64,000 bases of DNA, taken from NCBI GenBank assembly GCA_037179335.1, contig JAKZHN010000014.1, positions 744,001-808,000 on the forward strand. Reading direction: 5' to 3'. The notes beneath the pieces were generated by a model. The model did not search any database. It was not told the origin of the DNA and was given only the letters and a program-made list of their open reading frames with translations. The translations under genes were made by a program, and so were the position numbers. This DNA is from Cyclaneusma minus. Its lineage: Eukaryota; Ascomycota; Leotiomycetes; Marthamycetales; Marthamycetaceae. Shown here one piece after another: positions 35,750 to 48,800 of this stretch (within the stretch, counting starts at the first letter, position 1; each line of letters starts with the position of its first letter).

Positions 35750-36260
35750 GGCGGCTGCAATAATATTATTAATATAAATTGAAAAAAGTATACCTATAAT
35801 TTTATAAATAAATAAATAAAAATCGCTGAAATTTCATGTAAAATTAAATTCAATTATCTTAATTTTTAGAATATAATTTCAATTCCTAATAGCCTATTTC
35901 AGCCCGTATAGATTTTTATTTAATTAAAAAATATTTCCTAACTTAATTATAATATTATTGAAAAAAGCCAAATATATTAGTTTTTTAAATTGATTCTAAT
36001 AAATACATTTCCAATATTAAAATAACGGCATTTAAAATTTTACTAAGCTATAATTGCTAAAATAATATATAAAGTATTTATTTAAATAATAGAAAAAAAA
36101 AATTAAAAGAATCCTTTTTATAAATTTCAAAAAATCCGTAGGCTATTAGGCGAGCTTTGTATTTATTAATGCTATTATTTAAATTACTTTTCATAGTTTA
36201 ATTTAATTTAATAGAAATTAAATTAAAAGCGGCATTTATAGCAATTTTAAACTATATATT
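35750..36260 (-). pseudogene. Copia reverse transcriptase relic A
   Basis: Minus-strand reading gives GNIF*LNKNLYGLK*AIRN*N around 35.93-35.88 kb, corresponding to the copia LNKALYGLKQAPRNWN core, and IYINNIIAAA at 35779-35750, corresponding to the IYVDDIIAA catalytic box with both Asp changed to Asn (G-to-A). A weak copy of the NNTW domain start lies near 36255. Stops replace Gln and Trp codons, as RIP predicts. Confidence 0.75.
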
Positions 36261-36399
36261 ATTAGCTATTAGTATTGTAATTTCCTTTATAATAATTTCC
36301 TTTTATTAATTTTTATATAAAAAATTATAAAAATAAAATATAGCTTTTTTTGCTAATAAAAAACTTTAATTTTATGTAAAAATTTGTAAAAATTTGTAT

Positions 36400-36870
36400 T
36401 TAATTTGGCAGCTATTATAATATTATTAAAATAAATTAGGATAATTATATGTTTATTTTTATTTTTATTAATAAAAAAGCAAAAGTTATTAAAGCTTTAT
36501 TTAAAACCAAGCTTGATAATTTTAAATTTAATTAGGCAATTCCAATTTTTAATTGCTTGTTTAAGGCTGTACAAATTTTTATTCAATTAAAAAATATAGC
36601 CAGATTTAATAGTTATTTTATTTAAAAGGGCCAAATGCATTAATTTCTTAAATTTAACCTTAATAAAAATATTGCTAATATTAAAATAATGGTATTTTAT
36701 ATTTTGCCAAATTATAATAGCTAAAAGGATTTTAAATATATTTATATAAACCGTTGGTAAAAATGTATTTATTTAGGCCGCTATTTGGATTTAGCTTAAT
36801 AATAAATATTTATTTGGTAAAATTTAAATTAAAAGCTATTTATATAGCTATTTTAATCCAGGTATTATTA
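36400..36870 (-). pseudogene. Copia reverse transcriptase relic B
   Basis: A second relic on the same strand begins with NNTW near 36870 and contains a PNSG/NPFSYYNLAK segment, LNKNLYSLKQAIKNWN at about 36.59-36.54 kb, FINKNK, and IYFNNIIIA near 36433-36422 (former YVDD box). It is diverged from relic A but has the same domain order, starting about 0.6 kb further upstream in the element. Confidence 0.75.
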
Positions 36871-39800
36871 GCTATTAAATCTTTAAATTTTATTATAATG
36901 GCCTTTTTTTAATTATATTTATATAAAGGATTATTTAAAGCCTTTTTATAAATTTTTAAAATAGGAATATTCAAAAAAGAATTAGCGGAAAAAGCAAACT
37001 TATATAAATTATTTTTATTTTTAGCTATAGCTGCTATAAAAGCTTTTAAAAACCGGTTTTTGCATAATATTCTAGCCTTAATAATATTGCGCTTTAAATA
37101 TTTTTATTTGCCAATTAATTTTATAAAAAGCTTTTTTAAAGCTTTAAATAGCAGCTGCTTATAGGCAATAAAAATAGCTAAAAATGCCTTATTAAAATTT
37201 ATAATATTTATTTTTATAATATTTATATTTATCGCATTAATATGCTTTTATTTAAAAGTTTTTATTATCTTAATAATATTGTTTAGCATTTTTATAGCAG
37301 GAATTTTAAAAACTAATTATTTTGGCTAAAATTTTAAATTATTAAATTTGAAATAAAATATTGCTTTTATTTATTTATATTAATTAATAGCTGGGATTAT
37401 TATTTTTGGCTTAGAAATTTTAATTGGCTTATTTTTAAATATTTTTTAATTAAAAAGGGGTTTTCGGGCCTTTTCTTTTACCAATATTAATTTGCCAATA
37501 TAATGGCAATTAGAAAATTTATATAAAGTATTTTGGAAATTATAAAAATTATTTTTTAGGTTTAAATTTATAATTTCGCTAGGGGTTTTTTTGTCCTATT
37601 TAATAATAAATTTTATAGCCATTTATTTTGAATTTAAATAATATAGCCTATATTGCTTAATAATATTTAAATAATATTTAATAAATATATATTTTTTCCC
37701 ATAAGCAAAAGCTTGTTTTTGCGGCCCTTTTTGAAAAGTCTTTTTTTATTAATATAAAACCAAACCTTATAGCCCTAAATTTTAATATTTTCCCATTTAA
37801 AAAACTTTCCAATTTAATTTGATTTTAAATTAACCATTTTGCTATTAATTTCCAAATCAATAGTATTTTTATTTTTATAATAAGCCTTTATTATAGCAAT
37901 TTTAAATCAAAATGTAATTAAAAGCTTGGCATTATATAATATGGTCCGGATATTCGCTTTTGAAATTTAAATTATTTTTTTAGCTGGCTTATTTGGCCAA
38001 AAAAAAATCTTTTTCCAAGCTTTATACCATTAATTTAAACCCAATAAATAATGTTTTTTACCAGTTTTTTTATTTTATTAATCTTTTTTTTCCAATTTCT
38101 ATTTTTTTTTGCGCCAGGCAATTAAGATAAAATACATTTTGGTTTTTAATTTTATAGCAAAAGCCCAAATTTTCCTTACTTGGCTATTAATTCCTTTTAA
38201 TAACCAAATGTTTTTATAAATATTAAAAGAAAACTTACCAGCTATATTAAAATATACCAATTTAAAAAATTCCATTTTATAATTTGGAAAAGTTTCAAAA
38301 ATATAATTTTGTATTTTACCAATATTATAAGTTTTATAATAATAAAAAATATTAGAATTTTTGATTTTTTTTTAAAAACAAAAATATATAGCTTATTAAT
38401 TTTAGCTGGGCTTAAATAAGCTTATTTCTAATAAAATAATAAAAAGCATTATCTAATAGCCCTTTGCTATTACTTTTTTTAATTTGCCTTTTTAATTGCT
38501 TTAGCCTTAAATCTTTTAGCCGTTTTAATTTTGATTTTGGCTTTAAATTCAATGGCTTTTATTATATTGGAAATTAGCGCTTTTTAAGCTATAATTAATA
38601 GCATTCTTTATATTATAGCGGTTGGCATAATTGGTATACTATATTAAAATGCTTTTAAAAGGAAAAAGATTGGTATAAAAGAAATTATTTAAAGCATTTT
38701 TAACCTTTTTAATTTTGGCAAAAAAAGCAGTAAAGTAAAGGATAATAATAAAAAATAATTGCTTAAATACCAATATTAATTTGGCTGCTATAATTATAAA
38801 ATCTATAATATATAAACCCTATTATATAAATGCCTTAAAAATAAAAATTGGATATAATGGCCTTTAAAATAGATGCCATTTTAATTAAAACTATTTAAAA
38901 ATCCCTTTTAACAAATTCTTTTTTCTAAAAGCAAATTTATCCCTAAATATAAAATATACAAAATATTCTTAAGCAAGTATTCATTATTTTAAATTTTTAT
39001 TAATATAATATTTATTTAATTTGAATAGAATTTTTCATTTTCCATTTTAATAGCTTTCCATTAATATAGCTTTAAAGCTTTAAAAAATAAAAATAAAACA
39101 ATTATATAGAATATGGTACCAAAATTGGCAATTTAAATAAAATAGGGGATTTTATCGACAATGCCAATAAAATTTTAAATAATATATACCGCATTTTTTT
39201 AAACAATTTAAAAAAAAATTGCCCTTAGCTATATAGGCACTTTGTTTTATTAAAATCTTTACCAAGCTAATTATTATAATATTTTATATTATTTCTTAAT
39301 TTATAGCAAAGTAAAAATATTTTTTAAATACCATTATAGCCTTTTTAATTATATAAAAAAATACTTAATCTAATTATAGGAAATTTTGCTACCTTTATAG
39401 CTATTAATTTTAGCCTTGCAAAAAATACTAGCAAAGCGCTTATTTTATAGCTTATTTTATAGCTTAATAAATTGCTTTTTTTCGCGTTTATTTTTTTTAC
39501 CTAATTTTTGTAAAATAGCAAAATAGACAATTTTTTTTAAATTATAAAAAGGCCTTTTCTTTTGTAAATTTATTTTTTAAATAATATTTAAATAATATTT
39601 GTTTAATATTATATTTTGCTGTAAAATATAATAATATAATGTAAAAAAACAGTTTTTAATATAAACCATTATATAAAATAGGTTTAATTAAACAATTTGG
39701 CAGCGAATAATATAAAATTTAATCCTGAATTTTTTAATAATAAAATTTAAAATCTATTTAAAATTGGCAATTTGGCGGAAATAAAAATTTATAATAATAG

Positions 39801-40224
39801 TGAAAATTATAAAATATTTTTTATGTAAAATTTCCTAGGCGTTTGTATAATAAATTTTGGTATTAATAGCCTTTTTATTTAATTGTTTAAAATAAATATA
39901 AATTTTATAAAAAGCCTTAATAATATTTGCTTTATATTGCTTTTTCAAATTTTTATTTAATATAATTTGCTTTTTATTCGCTTAAATGGTATTGCAATTT
40001 GCAATATACTAGTTAAAAATGGTAATTATAATACATTAAATACCCTTGCTGTTAAAAAATATTTTTATTATAATAAATTATTTATAATAACCGGCGTAAA
40101 TAAGGATGGGGGCAATTGTTTTTTAATCATAAATGCTTTGCATATTGGTAAATATAATAAATATGGTATTTAATTTATAAAAAAAGATTATTATTATTAT
40201 TATTAATTTGTAAATAAATTTATA

Positions 40225-40435
40225 AAAATACGGCGCTGCGCTAATAAATAATAGGCTTTAAAAATACGGCATTGTAAAAGAAATACAAAAATATAGTATT
40301 GCGCTGGAAATTAGTTAAGGATTTTAAAAATATAGTGCTGCAAAACTTTTGTTAAAAACCTAAAAATACGGTATTATAAATTTCGCTTTAAAAGTACGGT
40401 GCTATAAAAAGTTTAAAAATACGGCGCTGCAAAAA
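40225..40435. repeat. Seven-copy short motif array (AAAATACGGCGCTGCAAAA)
   Basis: Copies start near 40225, 40261, 40287, 40326, 40362, 40389 and 40414, all in one orientation, at spacings of 25-39 bp. Variation is mostly C/T and G/A (CGGCGCTGC, CGGCATTGT, TAGTGCTGC). It lies between the gag-like region and the LTR-like segment, which is the leader position of the element. Confidence 0.75.
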
Positions 40436-41859
40436 TTTATTTTTTTAATTGTGCTAAAGTATATTGGTAATTATAATTTATTTAAATCTAATATAAGCTA
40501 AATTTATTAAATATATTATATTTAAAAGAAAGGCTATTTTATAGCTTGGAAATATTATATATTCCTTTCTTGCTTATATATGCAAGGGTGGCATAATTCC
40601 CTATATATAACCAGGGTGTTTTGGCAGGGGGTTAGTTCGAACCACTAGGAGGGCACTTCAATATTATTAAATTATTAAATTTAAAATAAATAATAATTCC
40701 ATTTTATTTTTTATAAAAGGCGAAAAATTTAAATGCTAAAATAATTACTTTAGAAATTAAATTACGGATTGCTTTAAATTTAAAACAATTTATAAAAGTC
40801 TGGCCTTATATAGTTTTTATTTAATTTGCTGCTTTTTAATTAATTTGACGGGTAATAAATGCTTGGATAAAACGTTTAGCATATCCTGCGAATTATTGAA
40901 ATTATTTTGAAATTAAAAATTAAATTTTTTATTATAGGTTTATTTATTTTATTTTACTATTATATTATAAATTACTTTTCCTAAATTAAAGCAATATAAT
41001 TAAAATTGCTTTAAAATATCAAGATCATAGCCAATTAAAAACAAACAAAAAAAGTTATAAGCGGGCAATTCTTTTTTCGAAATATAAAAATAAATTTTGC
41101 AATTCTAAATGCGAATATATTTTATAAAAGCAAATTTTCCAATTTATGCCTTTTTTAAATTTAGTTTTTAATTCCTAATTTTTAAATTAAATTTAAAGCA
41201 ATTTTTTAAATAGAATTCTAATTAAATTGCCAATTTCCAAAATTTAATAAATAGCTGGGCTTTATATAATATAGCTATAATATTGCCTTTTGCAATTTAA
41301 ATAGTCCGTTTTATAGGCTTATTTTACCAGGATAAATAAAAAACGGTATTTTAAAAATAAATTTTATTAATTTATACCTATAAAATGTTTTTTTAATTAA
41401 TTCACTAATATTATTATATTTAATAATTCTAAACTTTTTGCCTAATTCTAATTTAAGTTTTTTGCACCAAATAAAAAAATAGCTATAAATATTTATTTGC
41501 AATTAAAATAATATTATTTATATTTTTTGGCTGCAATTATCCAAAATCCCTATCATATAATAATTGCTATATAAATTTTTAAAATATAGTTTAATAATAT
41601 TAAAATAAATTAATATAAATAGCTTATTTTTATATAAAGCAAAAATTGTAAAAATTTTATTAGTTATTTTTTTTATTATATAATCTTTGTAATAATAAAA
41701 TATAAATAAAATAATAAATTTGTTTTTAATATTAATTATATTGGGAAATCGTTTGATTTTGGCAAAATTTATATATATAAATCTTTTATAATATAAAATA
41801 TAATTTTAAAATTGGGATTATTGCTTGGCTTTTTTTAAATTGGCCTATTGCATAGTATT

Positions 41860-43561
41860 TTTATTAATTTTATCGGCTTTAATTACTTCGGCAATTAGAG
41901 CAGCTAGAATGTTTATAATATTTTTAATATATTTAATTGCCAATGCAAATAAAGTCGGATTAATTATAGAATTTATAATATATATTTGTTTTTGTATAAA
42001 GGCTTTTAAAATAAATTTTCAATTAATTGGGCTTTTAAAATATATAGTCCAATTATGAAAATTGCTTAATAAGCTTTTCTGGCATATTTTTCTATTTAAA
42101 AATAAATTAATATTAAATCCTGAAATATATATAAAACGTTTTTAAAAAACATTTTTTTAATTAAATCTTCATTAAAAAAATCAATTAAAATATAAATATT
42201 TTTTCCTTGTTTTAATAATCTTTTAAATATAAAGCGCTATAGTTTCAAAGAATAAATAAAAATCAATTATATATAATATATCATTAAAATTGGCAGTTTA
42301 TTCGAATTTAAAAATTTTATTAATATAATTAATAAAATTTTAAATAATATAGCCCGTACTTTTGTTTTGTTTTTGGAATCAAAATTTAAATTTGCAGCTA
42401 TATTTGCAGCCAATTATTTTTTATAGCAATTAAATAACCTTTTTCTTAAAAAGGAATTATAGCTGATTTAATGATATTTTTTTAAAAAATATTTCAAATT
42501 CTTCTTTTAGCCATTAAAAAAAATTGCTAATTTTATATTTTGGATTTTTGCAAAAACCATATAGCCAGCAATATTGATAAATGCTATTGCTATTGCTTTT
42601 GCTATTTTTAAACAATTGGTAATTGCTGCAAAATACTAAAGCTTTTTATTTGCTAGTTTTATTTTTTTAAAATTAAATAATATAGATTGGTTTTTTTTTA
42701 ATTTTAAATTTGATTTTTTTAATTATAGTAACATTATCTTGATTAATAATAATATTTTTAATAGTAATATAATTTGCAAAAAAAAATCAAAAAATAATAA
42801 TAAAAAAAGTAGCTTTAATATATATAATTATATATAAAAAGATATTTTAAATAATTTTGCAATAGAGGATGAAAAGTTTTATTTATGCCATTGTAATAAT
42901 AGTTTTGATTTTCTATATATAATTGGCAATTTTTTAAATATATAAATTTATAGCGGAATTAATAATTATTTGGTATTTATTTTTAAAAATCTTTTATATA
43001 TTTGCAAAATAACCTTTTATACCAATTCTTTTTTATCTAGCTAATTAAAATAAATATAAATTTAATAGCAAATTTTAAAATTATTGGCTAGGTATTTTGC
43101 TTTTAATTAATTTTAAATAACGGCCTGCTAAAGTTTATTAATTATAATATTGGCTTTGTTTCTATAATTATTTAATATAATATTTATAATATATTAGAGC
43201 TTTTTATTTTAAAAGCATATTTTTATTATAATAAATTAATTATATTAATTTTTATAAATAAAAATAAAAGCGGCTTTTTTATATTATAATATATGAATAA
43301 TAATATAATAATAAAAAGAAAAAAGAATTTGAGAATAAAATTTAATTAAGTTTTTTAATTTTTTAAAATAATTTTAAAATAATAATAAATATTGCGAATA
43401 TAGCATTTGCAAAAACTATTTGCAAATATAGTATTTGCAAAATTATTATTTATTGATATAAATATAGCATTTATAAAGTGTTTTTTTATTTAATAGCGAA
43501 TATAGCATTTGCTAGCAAATATAGTGTCCGTAAAAAAAAATTGCAAATATAGCATTTGCAA
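41860..43561. repeat. Second copy of the copia gag-leader region (offset about 3.17 kb)
   Basis: This segment is colinear with about 38.70-40.44 kb. AAAATTTTAAATAATATA occurs at 39169 and 42333 (offset 3164), a similar GGCTTTTAAAATA-type stretch at a like offset, and the short-motif arrays at 40225 and 43394 (offset 3169). Both copies have one orientation. It is either a truncated second copia element or a tandem duplication. Confidence 0.6.
43394..43561. repeat. Six-copy short motif array (GCAAATATAGCATTTGCAAA)
   Basis: Copies lie near 43394, 43421, 43456, 43495, 43514 and 43541 in one orientation. The core AATATAGCATTTGCAAA aligns with AATACGGCGCTGCAAAA of the 40.2-kb array. Several copies are also inverted-repeat-like (GCAAAT..ATTTGC). 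Confidence 0.75.
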
Positions 43562-45842
43562 TATTATTAATATAACTCCTATAAATATATATAGAAATAT
43601 ATTTTAATTAAAAAATATCCTTTTAAATATTAATGCTTTATATAAAATAAATATTTTATAACCCTTATTATACTATTTATAATAATAATAGTATTTTAAA
43701 TATTTGGGGCAATTTAATTATGCAATATAAAATAAATTAAAATTAAAATGCCGTTATTAAGGCGTGATAATTAATAATTAATAATTAATTAAATGCCTTA
43801 TTTAATTTTTAATAACATTATATTATTTTTAATAAATTTATTATTTGCCAAATAAAGGCTTGTAGCCAATCCTAGGAACCGGCTTATATAATAGCGTTTT
43901 TTATAATAAACCCTAAATATATTATTATGTTTTAAATAATTAAATTTACAAAATATATATATTTACAAATATTATAAAAATTATAAAAATTAATATTTTA
44001 AAATTCAAATTTAAAATCTATATTGCTTATTAATTATTGCTTATTATATATATTTTATTAAAATCGCTTATTAATTCTTTAATTATTAGATTAATATAAA
44101 CGTAATTTATTATTAATATAAATATATAATTTAAATAATTTAAAATACTAAATAAAAAATAATAATTATAAAAACTTAAAGGCTTTTAAAAATAGCAATT
44201 AATTAAAATCGTTTTTCCAAAAATTAAAGGCTTTAATAAAAGTATTATAAAATTTATATATTAAATATATTAAGCAAATAAATTTAAAATTTTTAATATA
44301 TAATCCAGTACATTAATATTAAATTTAATAATATACTAGCATATTTTTAAATTTTATTTAATCTTTACATAATTATATATTTTTTTACTTTTAATTCTAG
44401 CTTTATATTTTCTAATATTTAAAATCTCCAATTAAAACTACATTATTTACGCCTAATTTTATATTGCCTTTAAATAAAGCCTTACATTAAAATTTTGCTT
44501 TTTATAATTTACTTTAAATTAATCCATTATATAATTATAGTATATATATTTTAATTTATTAACCTATTTTTTATTCGCCGCTTTTTTTAAATAAATTTAA
44601 GCTTTTTGATATAATTAGCCTTTACAATTTCTATATAAATCCTTTTTATTTTTATTATAGAATTAATAATACTTTAAAATGTATACCCATTTTTATTTTT
44701 TCGCTTTTTCAATTTATTTACCAAGCATTAAATAATTACCTGCATAATTTATTATATCGCCTTTGCTGCAATTGCTATTATAATAGCCTTAATATGATTA
44801 TATAAAAATTAATATAAATTAAATAAAAAAGGCCGGGCGCTTTTGCTTTAAACGCCCAAATATATTTAAAAAAAAAAGCAAAAACTTTAAAACCAATAAA
44901 TATTTTAAAATTTTTAAAAACATTATTTTATGCAAAATTAAAAATACTAAAAGCATTTTTCGCTATTTTTGCAATAACGTTTTTGCAAACAAGCATTGCT
45001 ATTTTATTAAATATTATAAATGCATTATTATTTTAAAATACCGAAAAAATAAAAATAAAAATAAAGGAATTCTTTTTTAGTTTTTATAAAATTGTTCCAT
45101 TTATAATATTAACGGCATTAATGTATAATATATTTTAAACCATTAATTATCAATTAGCGCATTATAATTGCGTCTTTTTTTCAATAATTAACAATCGATT
45201 ATTACGCTTAAAATAAAAAAAGTTTTTATCAATACTATTAGCGTTTATTATTTTATATTATTAAATAATATAATTCTTTATTAATATAAACTAATAAGCG
45301 CAAAATTGCATAACTTTATAATATTAAAGCCCATTTATAGCTATAATATCCTAATTTGCAATTGCAGCTTCGGCGATTAAAAAAACTATAATATTATTAT
45401 GCTTTATTAAACGCAATATATTGCAAAAATTAATTAATTAATATATTAATTAAATTGATTATGGAATATATAATATTAAATATAAGCTAAAAGCCTAATA
45501 CCTTTTTTTACGGGTTAAAATATTTTAAAATGCTTTAAAATACTTTATTTACGGTATTATATTGCTTATAATAAAAATACCGTTTAATCCTAAATAGAAA
45601 TAAATATAAATTTAATTTAAATATATTTTAAATTTTAATATATAATTTTAATATAGCTTAAAGTTTAATATAATAGGCTTATACTAAAATTTTATATATA
45701 ATATTATTCCAAAAATATTGCAATAAAAAACTTGCAATATTATTATTATTTAGCAAATAATCCGTATATTTTATAAAATAAATTATCTAAAAATACTAAA
45801 TATTATTTTTAGCGATATAATTACGCGCAAATATGCTTTAAT

Positions 45843-48800
45843 TTAGTCTAACGGCAACCATAGCATACAACCACGTAAGGAGAATAAGCCAGCTACCGGT
45901 AATGGATGATCTGCGATCTCCCCCTCCAGCGGCGCGGCAAGGCCCGCTTGAGCATATGGCTTTCGGGCGGGAGTGTCAGGGAGCCTGCTGCGGCCTGCCT
46001 CGTTCGTTTGTGTGTTGCGGGTGCCCGAACGGCGGTGGAACATGCTTGTCGCTGGACATCAATACCTGACGGTGCATATTAGCCGGCGCGGGACGGGACT
46101 CGATGCAGCGGAACATGGCAGCAAAGCAGGGCAGAAGAGCCTCGCCCCGTTTGTTTGTCCAGGTCATTTGTAGCTTTTGGTGATGAGAAAGAGAGGTCAG
46201 TCTGTGCGTGCAGCGAATTGTGCCGTCAAGGGATGCACCTCTCGCCGAAGACGCCGGCTTGGGCATGGAGAGGCGAAGAGAAGGTTGAGTGTGGGCTTCG
46301 TCGGCGCCATGTCGTATTTTCTACTCCGCATTGTCAGTCCACTTTATTGGGGTTCTGGGGTTGATTTCGTGTTTTGTTGAGATTGGGGTCGAGGAGATGC
46401 GGAGGAGAAGTGAAGGATGTCAAGTGCGCTCGAGGAGAGTCACGGGACTTCTTTACCGCTTTTAGCAAGCTGCGGCCCGTGCGGGAGGCTGCCACTTGGA
46501 GCCATCAACTCTCTTGGTGTGACTGCATCGACGCTGCAACTCGACACTTCAATGCATTCAATCAATGGATTTCTACAGACTGCGACGCTGCAGCAGAACC
46601 TCTACATCCTCTTTTCCTCTCTCGCTGCACCTTGCGGCGTTGCCCTTCACCTCTGGTCACCGGACACGGCAACGCTGAAGAGCGGTGATGGAGGCCATGC
46701 ATATCGAGGTTAATAGCCGACGCCCAGCCGCTCACATGGCTGGAATCCTGTAAGACTGCGAACAGCGCCTGTCCCTGTTCCATGTGCGAAGCTGCACTAC
46801 ATCCGCTACATCCTCGGCCTCATGCAAAGAGAGGCTGAAGGATCAAGACGTCAACAGAGTGCCTGCAGGTGTCAGATGTCCGTTCGTACCAAGCGCAGCA
46901 GCAGAGCGTCCAAGCGGCCAAGCACGACTTGCAAACCACGCTCCACCGATCCCGCCTTGACTTTCGGCTCATCTACTTGACTGCCTCGACTCGACGATCC
47001 ATTGCTGCCCAATGGAAGGAGTCAAGATTCAAGATCAGACTTCGATATTCCGTGCGCCTGAGTCTTGTCACGATCAAAGCCGAAAGCCAAGATCCAACGT
47101 TCAAGATCCAAGACTCAAGATCCAAGAAGCAAAGCTCCACTTCGGGCTTATATCGACGTCGAGGTTGGCAAATTGACATCACCAGAACAAGCCTTCAATA
47201 TGTTCCCTGCTGCCATGATGCTATCACGTCATAGGCCATATTTTACCTACCTTTTACCGACCATTCGACGGCAAAATAAGGTTGTCATTACTCGCAGTGG
47301 CCCGTTTTCGCTCTTGGAACATTGAACAAGTCTCTTAGCCAGCGATCGGCACATGGGACTACAAACGGCAGTCCGGCGATGATTAAATCCTCTTCCACAA
47401 AATTTTGCGATCGCTCTGCCACTCCCGACTCGTTTTTCTGCTTAACCACGGTCGATGAACAAGTGGCCACGCTTCGCGCCGAACGGCTTCGGAAGGGAGC
47501 GCTCTGGGCGCAAATCAAACGCAGGTACATGTACAAGCTGGCCGCTGCCACTGGTCAAACAAGGTCGCTGAGATCTAGGCCCCGGCTGGCGTCGAGGCTG
47601 CCACGACTCACGAAAGTGCGGAGTAGCACATAGGATTCTTGATGGCCCTGCTGCGGCTGCGGGAGCCACAAACCACGAGGGAAGTGGAGAATATCCCGTC
47701 GATTAATCTCCTTCCCGGACTGCGATGGAAGCATCCGGTTGCGACGTCGAGGCCCAAGGCCTGAGACACGGCCGGGGAGGCTGAAAGGGACGAACATGGC
47801 AAGACCATCGCCGTTTGATTACCATGAAACCGCCCGTCGCCGTTCGCCAACCACCAGACCATTTTACTCGCATTATCCTTTCCGCTTCTTGGGCAAATTT
47901 CTTACTAACTGCGTGACCAGTTCTAACATTGCGGGCGCCGGCTGCTTGACTAGACAAGCGACCTGGACCTGAGCTATATGTGCTGTGTTATAGCCCTCCC
48001 AAGTCTATTTACATGATTAATAGCTGCGAGGGAGGGGCCGCATCTTCCGTAGCACGCATCCAATCAAGGAAGTAATTTCATGGATGGAATTGGATGATCA
48101 AACGATGTTTTTTATCGCCGCTGGTGGTGCATTTGTTCGATCAATTGATGGTGACAATTCTCGTACATGTATGCTCAAGAGTCAACCAGCAGCCACAGTA
48201 TCTTCAATCACGACGAATACTTTTGATCATTGGAGTCATTCCTCTCATGAGACTGTTCTTACCTGCTGAGAATATTCTCCAGCCCCGGGGATATTTTAAC
48301 CAACAGGAATTGTATTCCCCATCACTCTCGCCGCTCAGCCTCTCACCCACTCTGCTCCGTGATCCCCTCGTTCCGAATGCTTGGGCATTGGGTCTCATCC
48401 CTGCAGCCCTCTTCCGCCCCCTGATCCCCGTCCGCATCCCCAGCCAAGTCTCCCTGGTCCCTCCCATCCGGGCCATCCCTTGCCCTACAGCATGTCGCGC
48501 CCGTCACCGCATCATCTGTCCCAACTCCGCGACTCCATCCTTTTCTGTGCCAACCAACAGTCCTCTCCACTCTTCCACATTGGCCAGGAATGTGCCTTCG
48601 CCGCTTCGGAGGCAAGTTACTGCGTGTAAACTAGACTGCATGTAGACCGAGTGAACTGCTGCACCGCTCCAAATTCCTCTGCACGAACGAACTACTACTG
48701 CGTAATACTCTACTCTCATCAATTATCATCAGTCGAAAGAAGCTGCAATATCGACAAGAAGCACCGGAGGCGACAAAACTAAGCGGGCTGCAGCGAAGAC

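Larger units (their letters stand above)
34454..40665 (-). mobile_element. Decayed Ty1/copia LTR retrotransposon
   Basis: On the minus strand the order is that of copia elements: leader and gag-like region (about 40.4-38.7 kb), integrase end (about 37.9-37.6 kb, tentative), reverse transcriptase (36.87-35.75 kb, in two copies) and RNase H (35.17-35.11 kb, QKSIAIFICKAKYIAIAA, matching the copia QxSVALSTxEAEY motif). Two similar segments of about 135-145 bp in the same orientation lie at 34454-34598 and 40533-40665. They share GCTATTTTATA, CTTTCTYGCTTATATAT, TTCGAA and AGGGCAYTTYAATATT in the same order, and could be the LTRs or LTR edges. All coding parts are broken by RIP-type stops. Exact ends and target duplications are not resolved. 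Confidence 0.6.
27617..45842. repeat. 18-kb AT-rich block of RIP-degraded repeats
   Basis: Base composition changes abruptly at both ends. Hand counts of two sample lines give 8% and 22% G+C, against near-equal base use outside. TpA-rich words dominate and every recognisable protein fragment is full of TAA/TAG stops and Lys/Asn/Ile-shifted codons, as expected from C-to-T change on both strands in a repeat-rich region. Decayed Ty1/copia sequence is identified between 34.4 and 43.6 kb; 28-34 kb and 43.8-45.8 kb are equally AT-rich but I could not assign their origin. No intact gene is visible. The block may be heterochromatin. Confidence 0.9.

Noticed and set aside
39967..40173. 68-codon frame near the copia leader
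   Set aside because: It has no motif and is most likely chance in the leader region.
41825..42058. 77-codon hydrophobic frame resembling a membrane protein
   Set aside because: It lies in the duplicated gag-like region of the copia relic and has typical AT-rich composition.
40225..43561. The two motif arrays considered as subterminal repeats of a DNA transposon
   Set aside because: Both arrays have the same orientation, whereas subterminal repeats at two ends should be inverted; the colinear 3.17-kb offset favours duplicated leaders.
47087..47128. Regularly spaced CAAGATCCAA repeats considered as a CRISPR-like array
   Set aside because: The spacing is only 14 bp, there are no unique spacers, and the genome is fungal.
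48094..48645. 183-codon frame on the plus strand
   Set aside because: It is Pro/Ser/Leu-rich from pyrimidine-rich DNA and has no supporting gene features.
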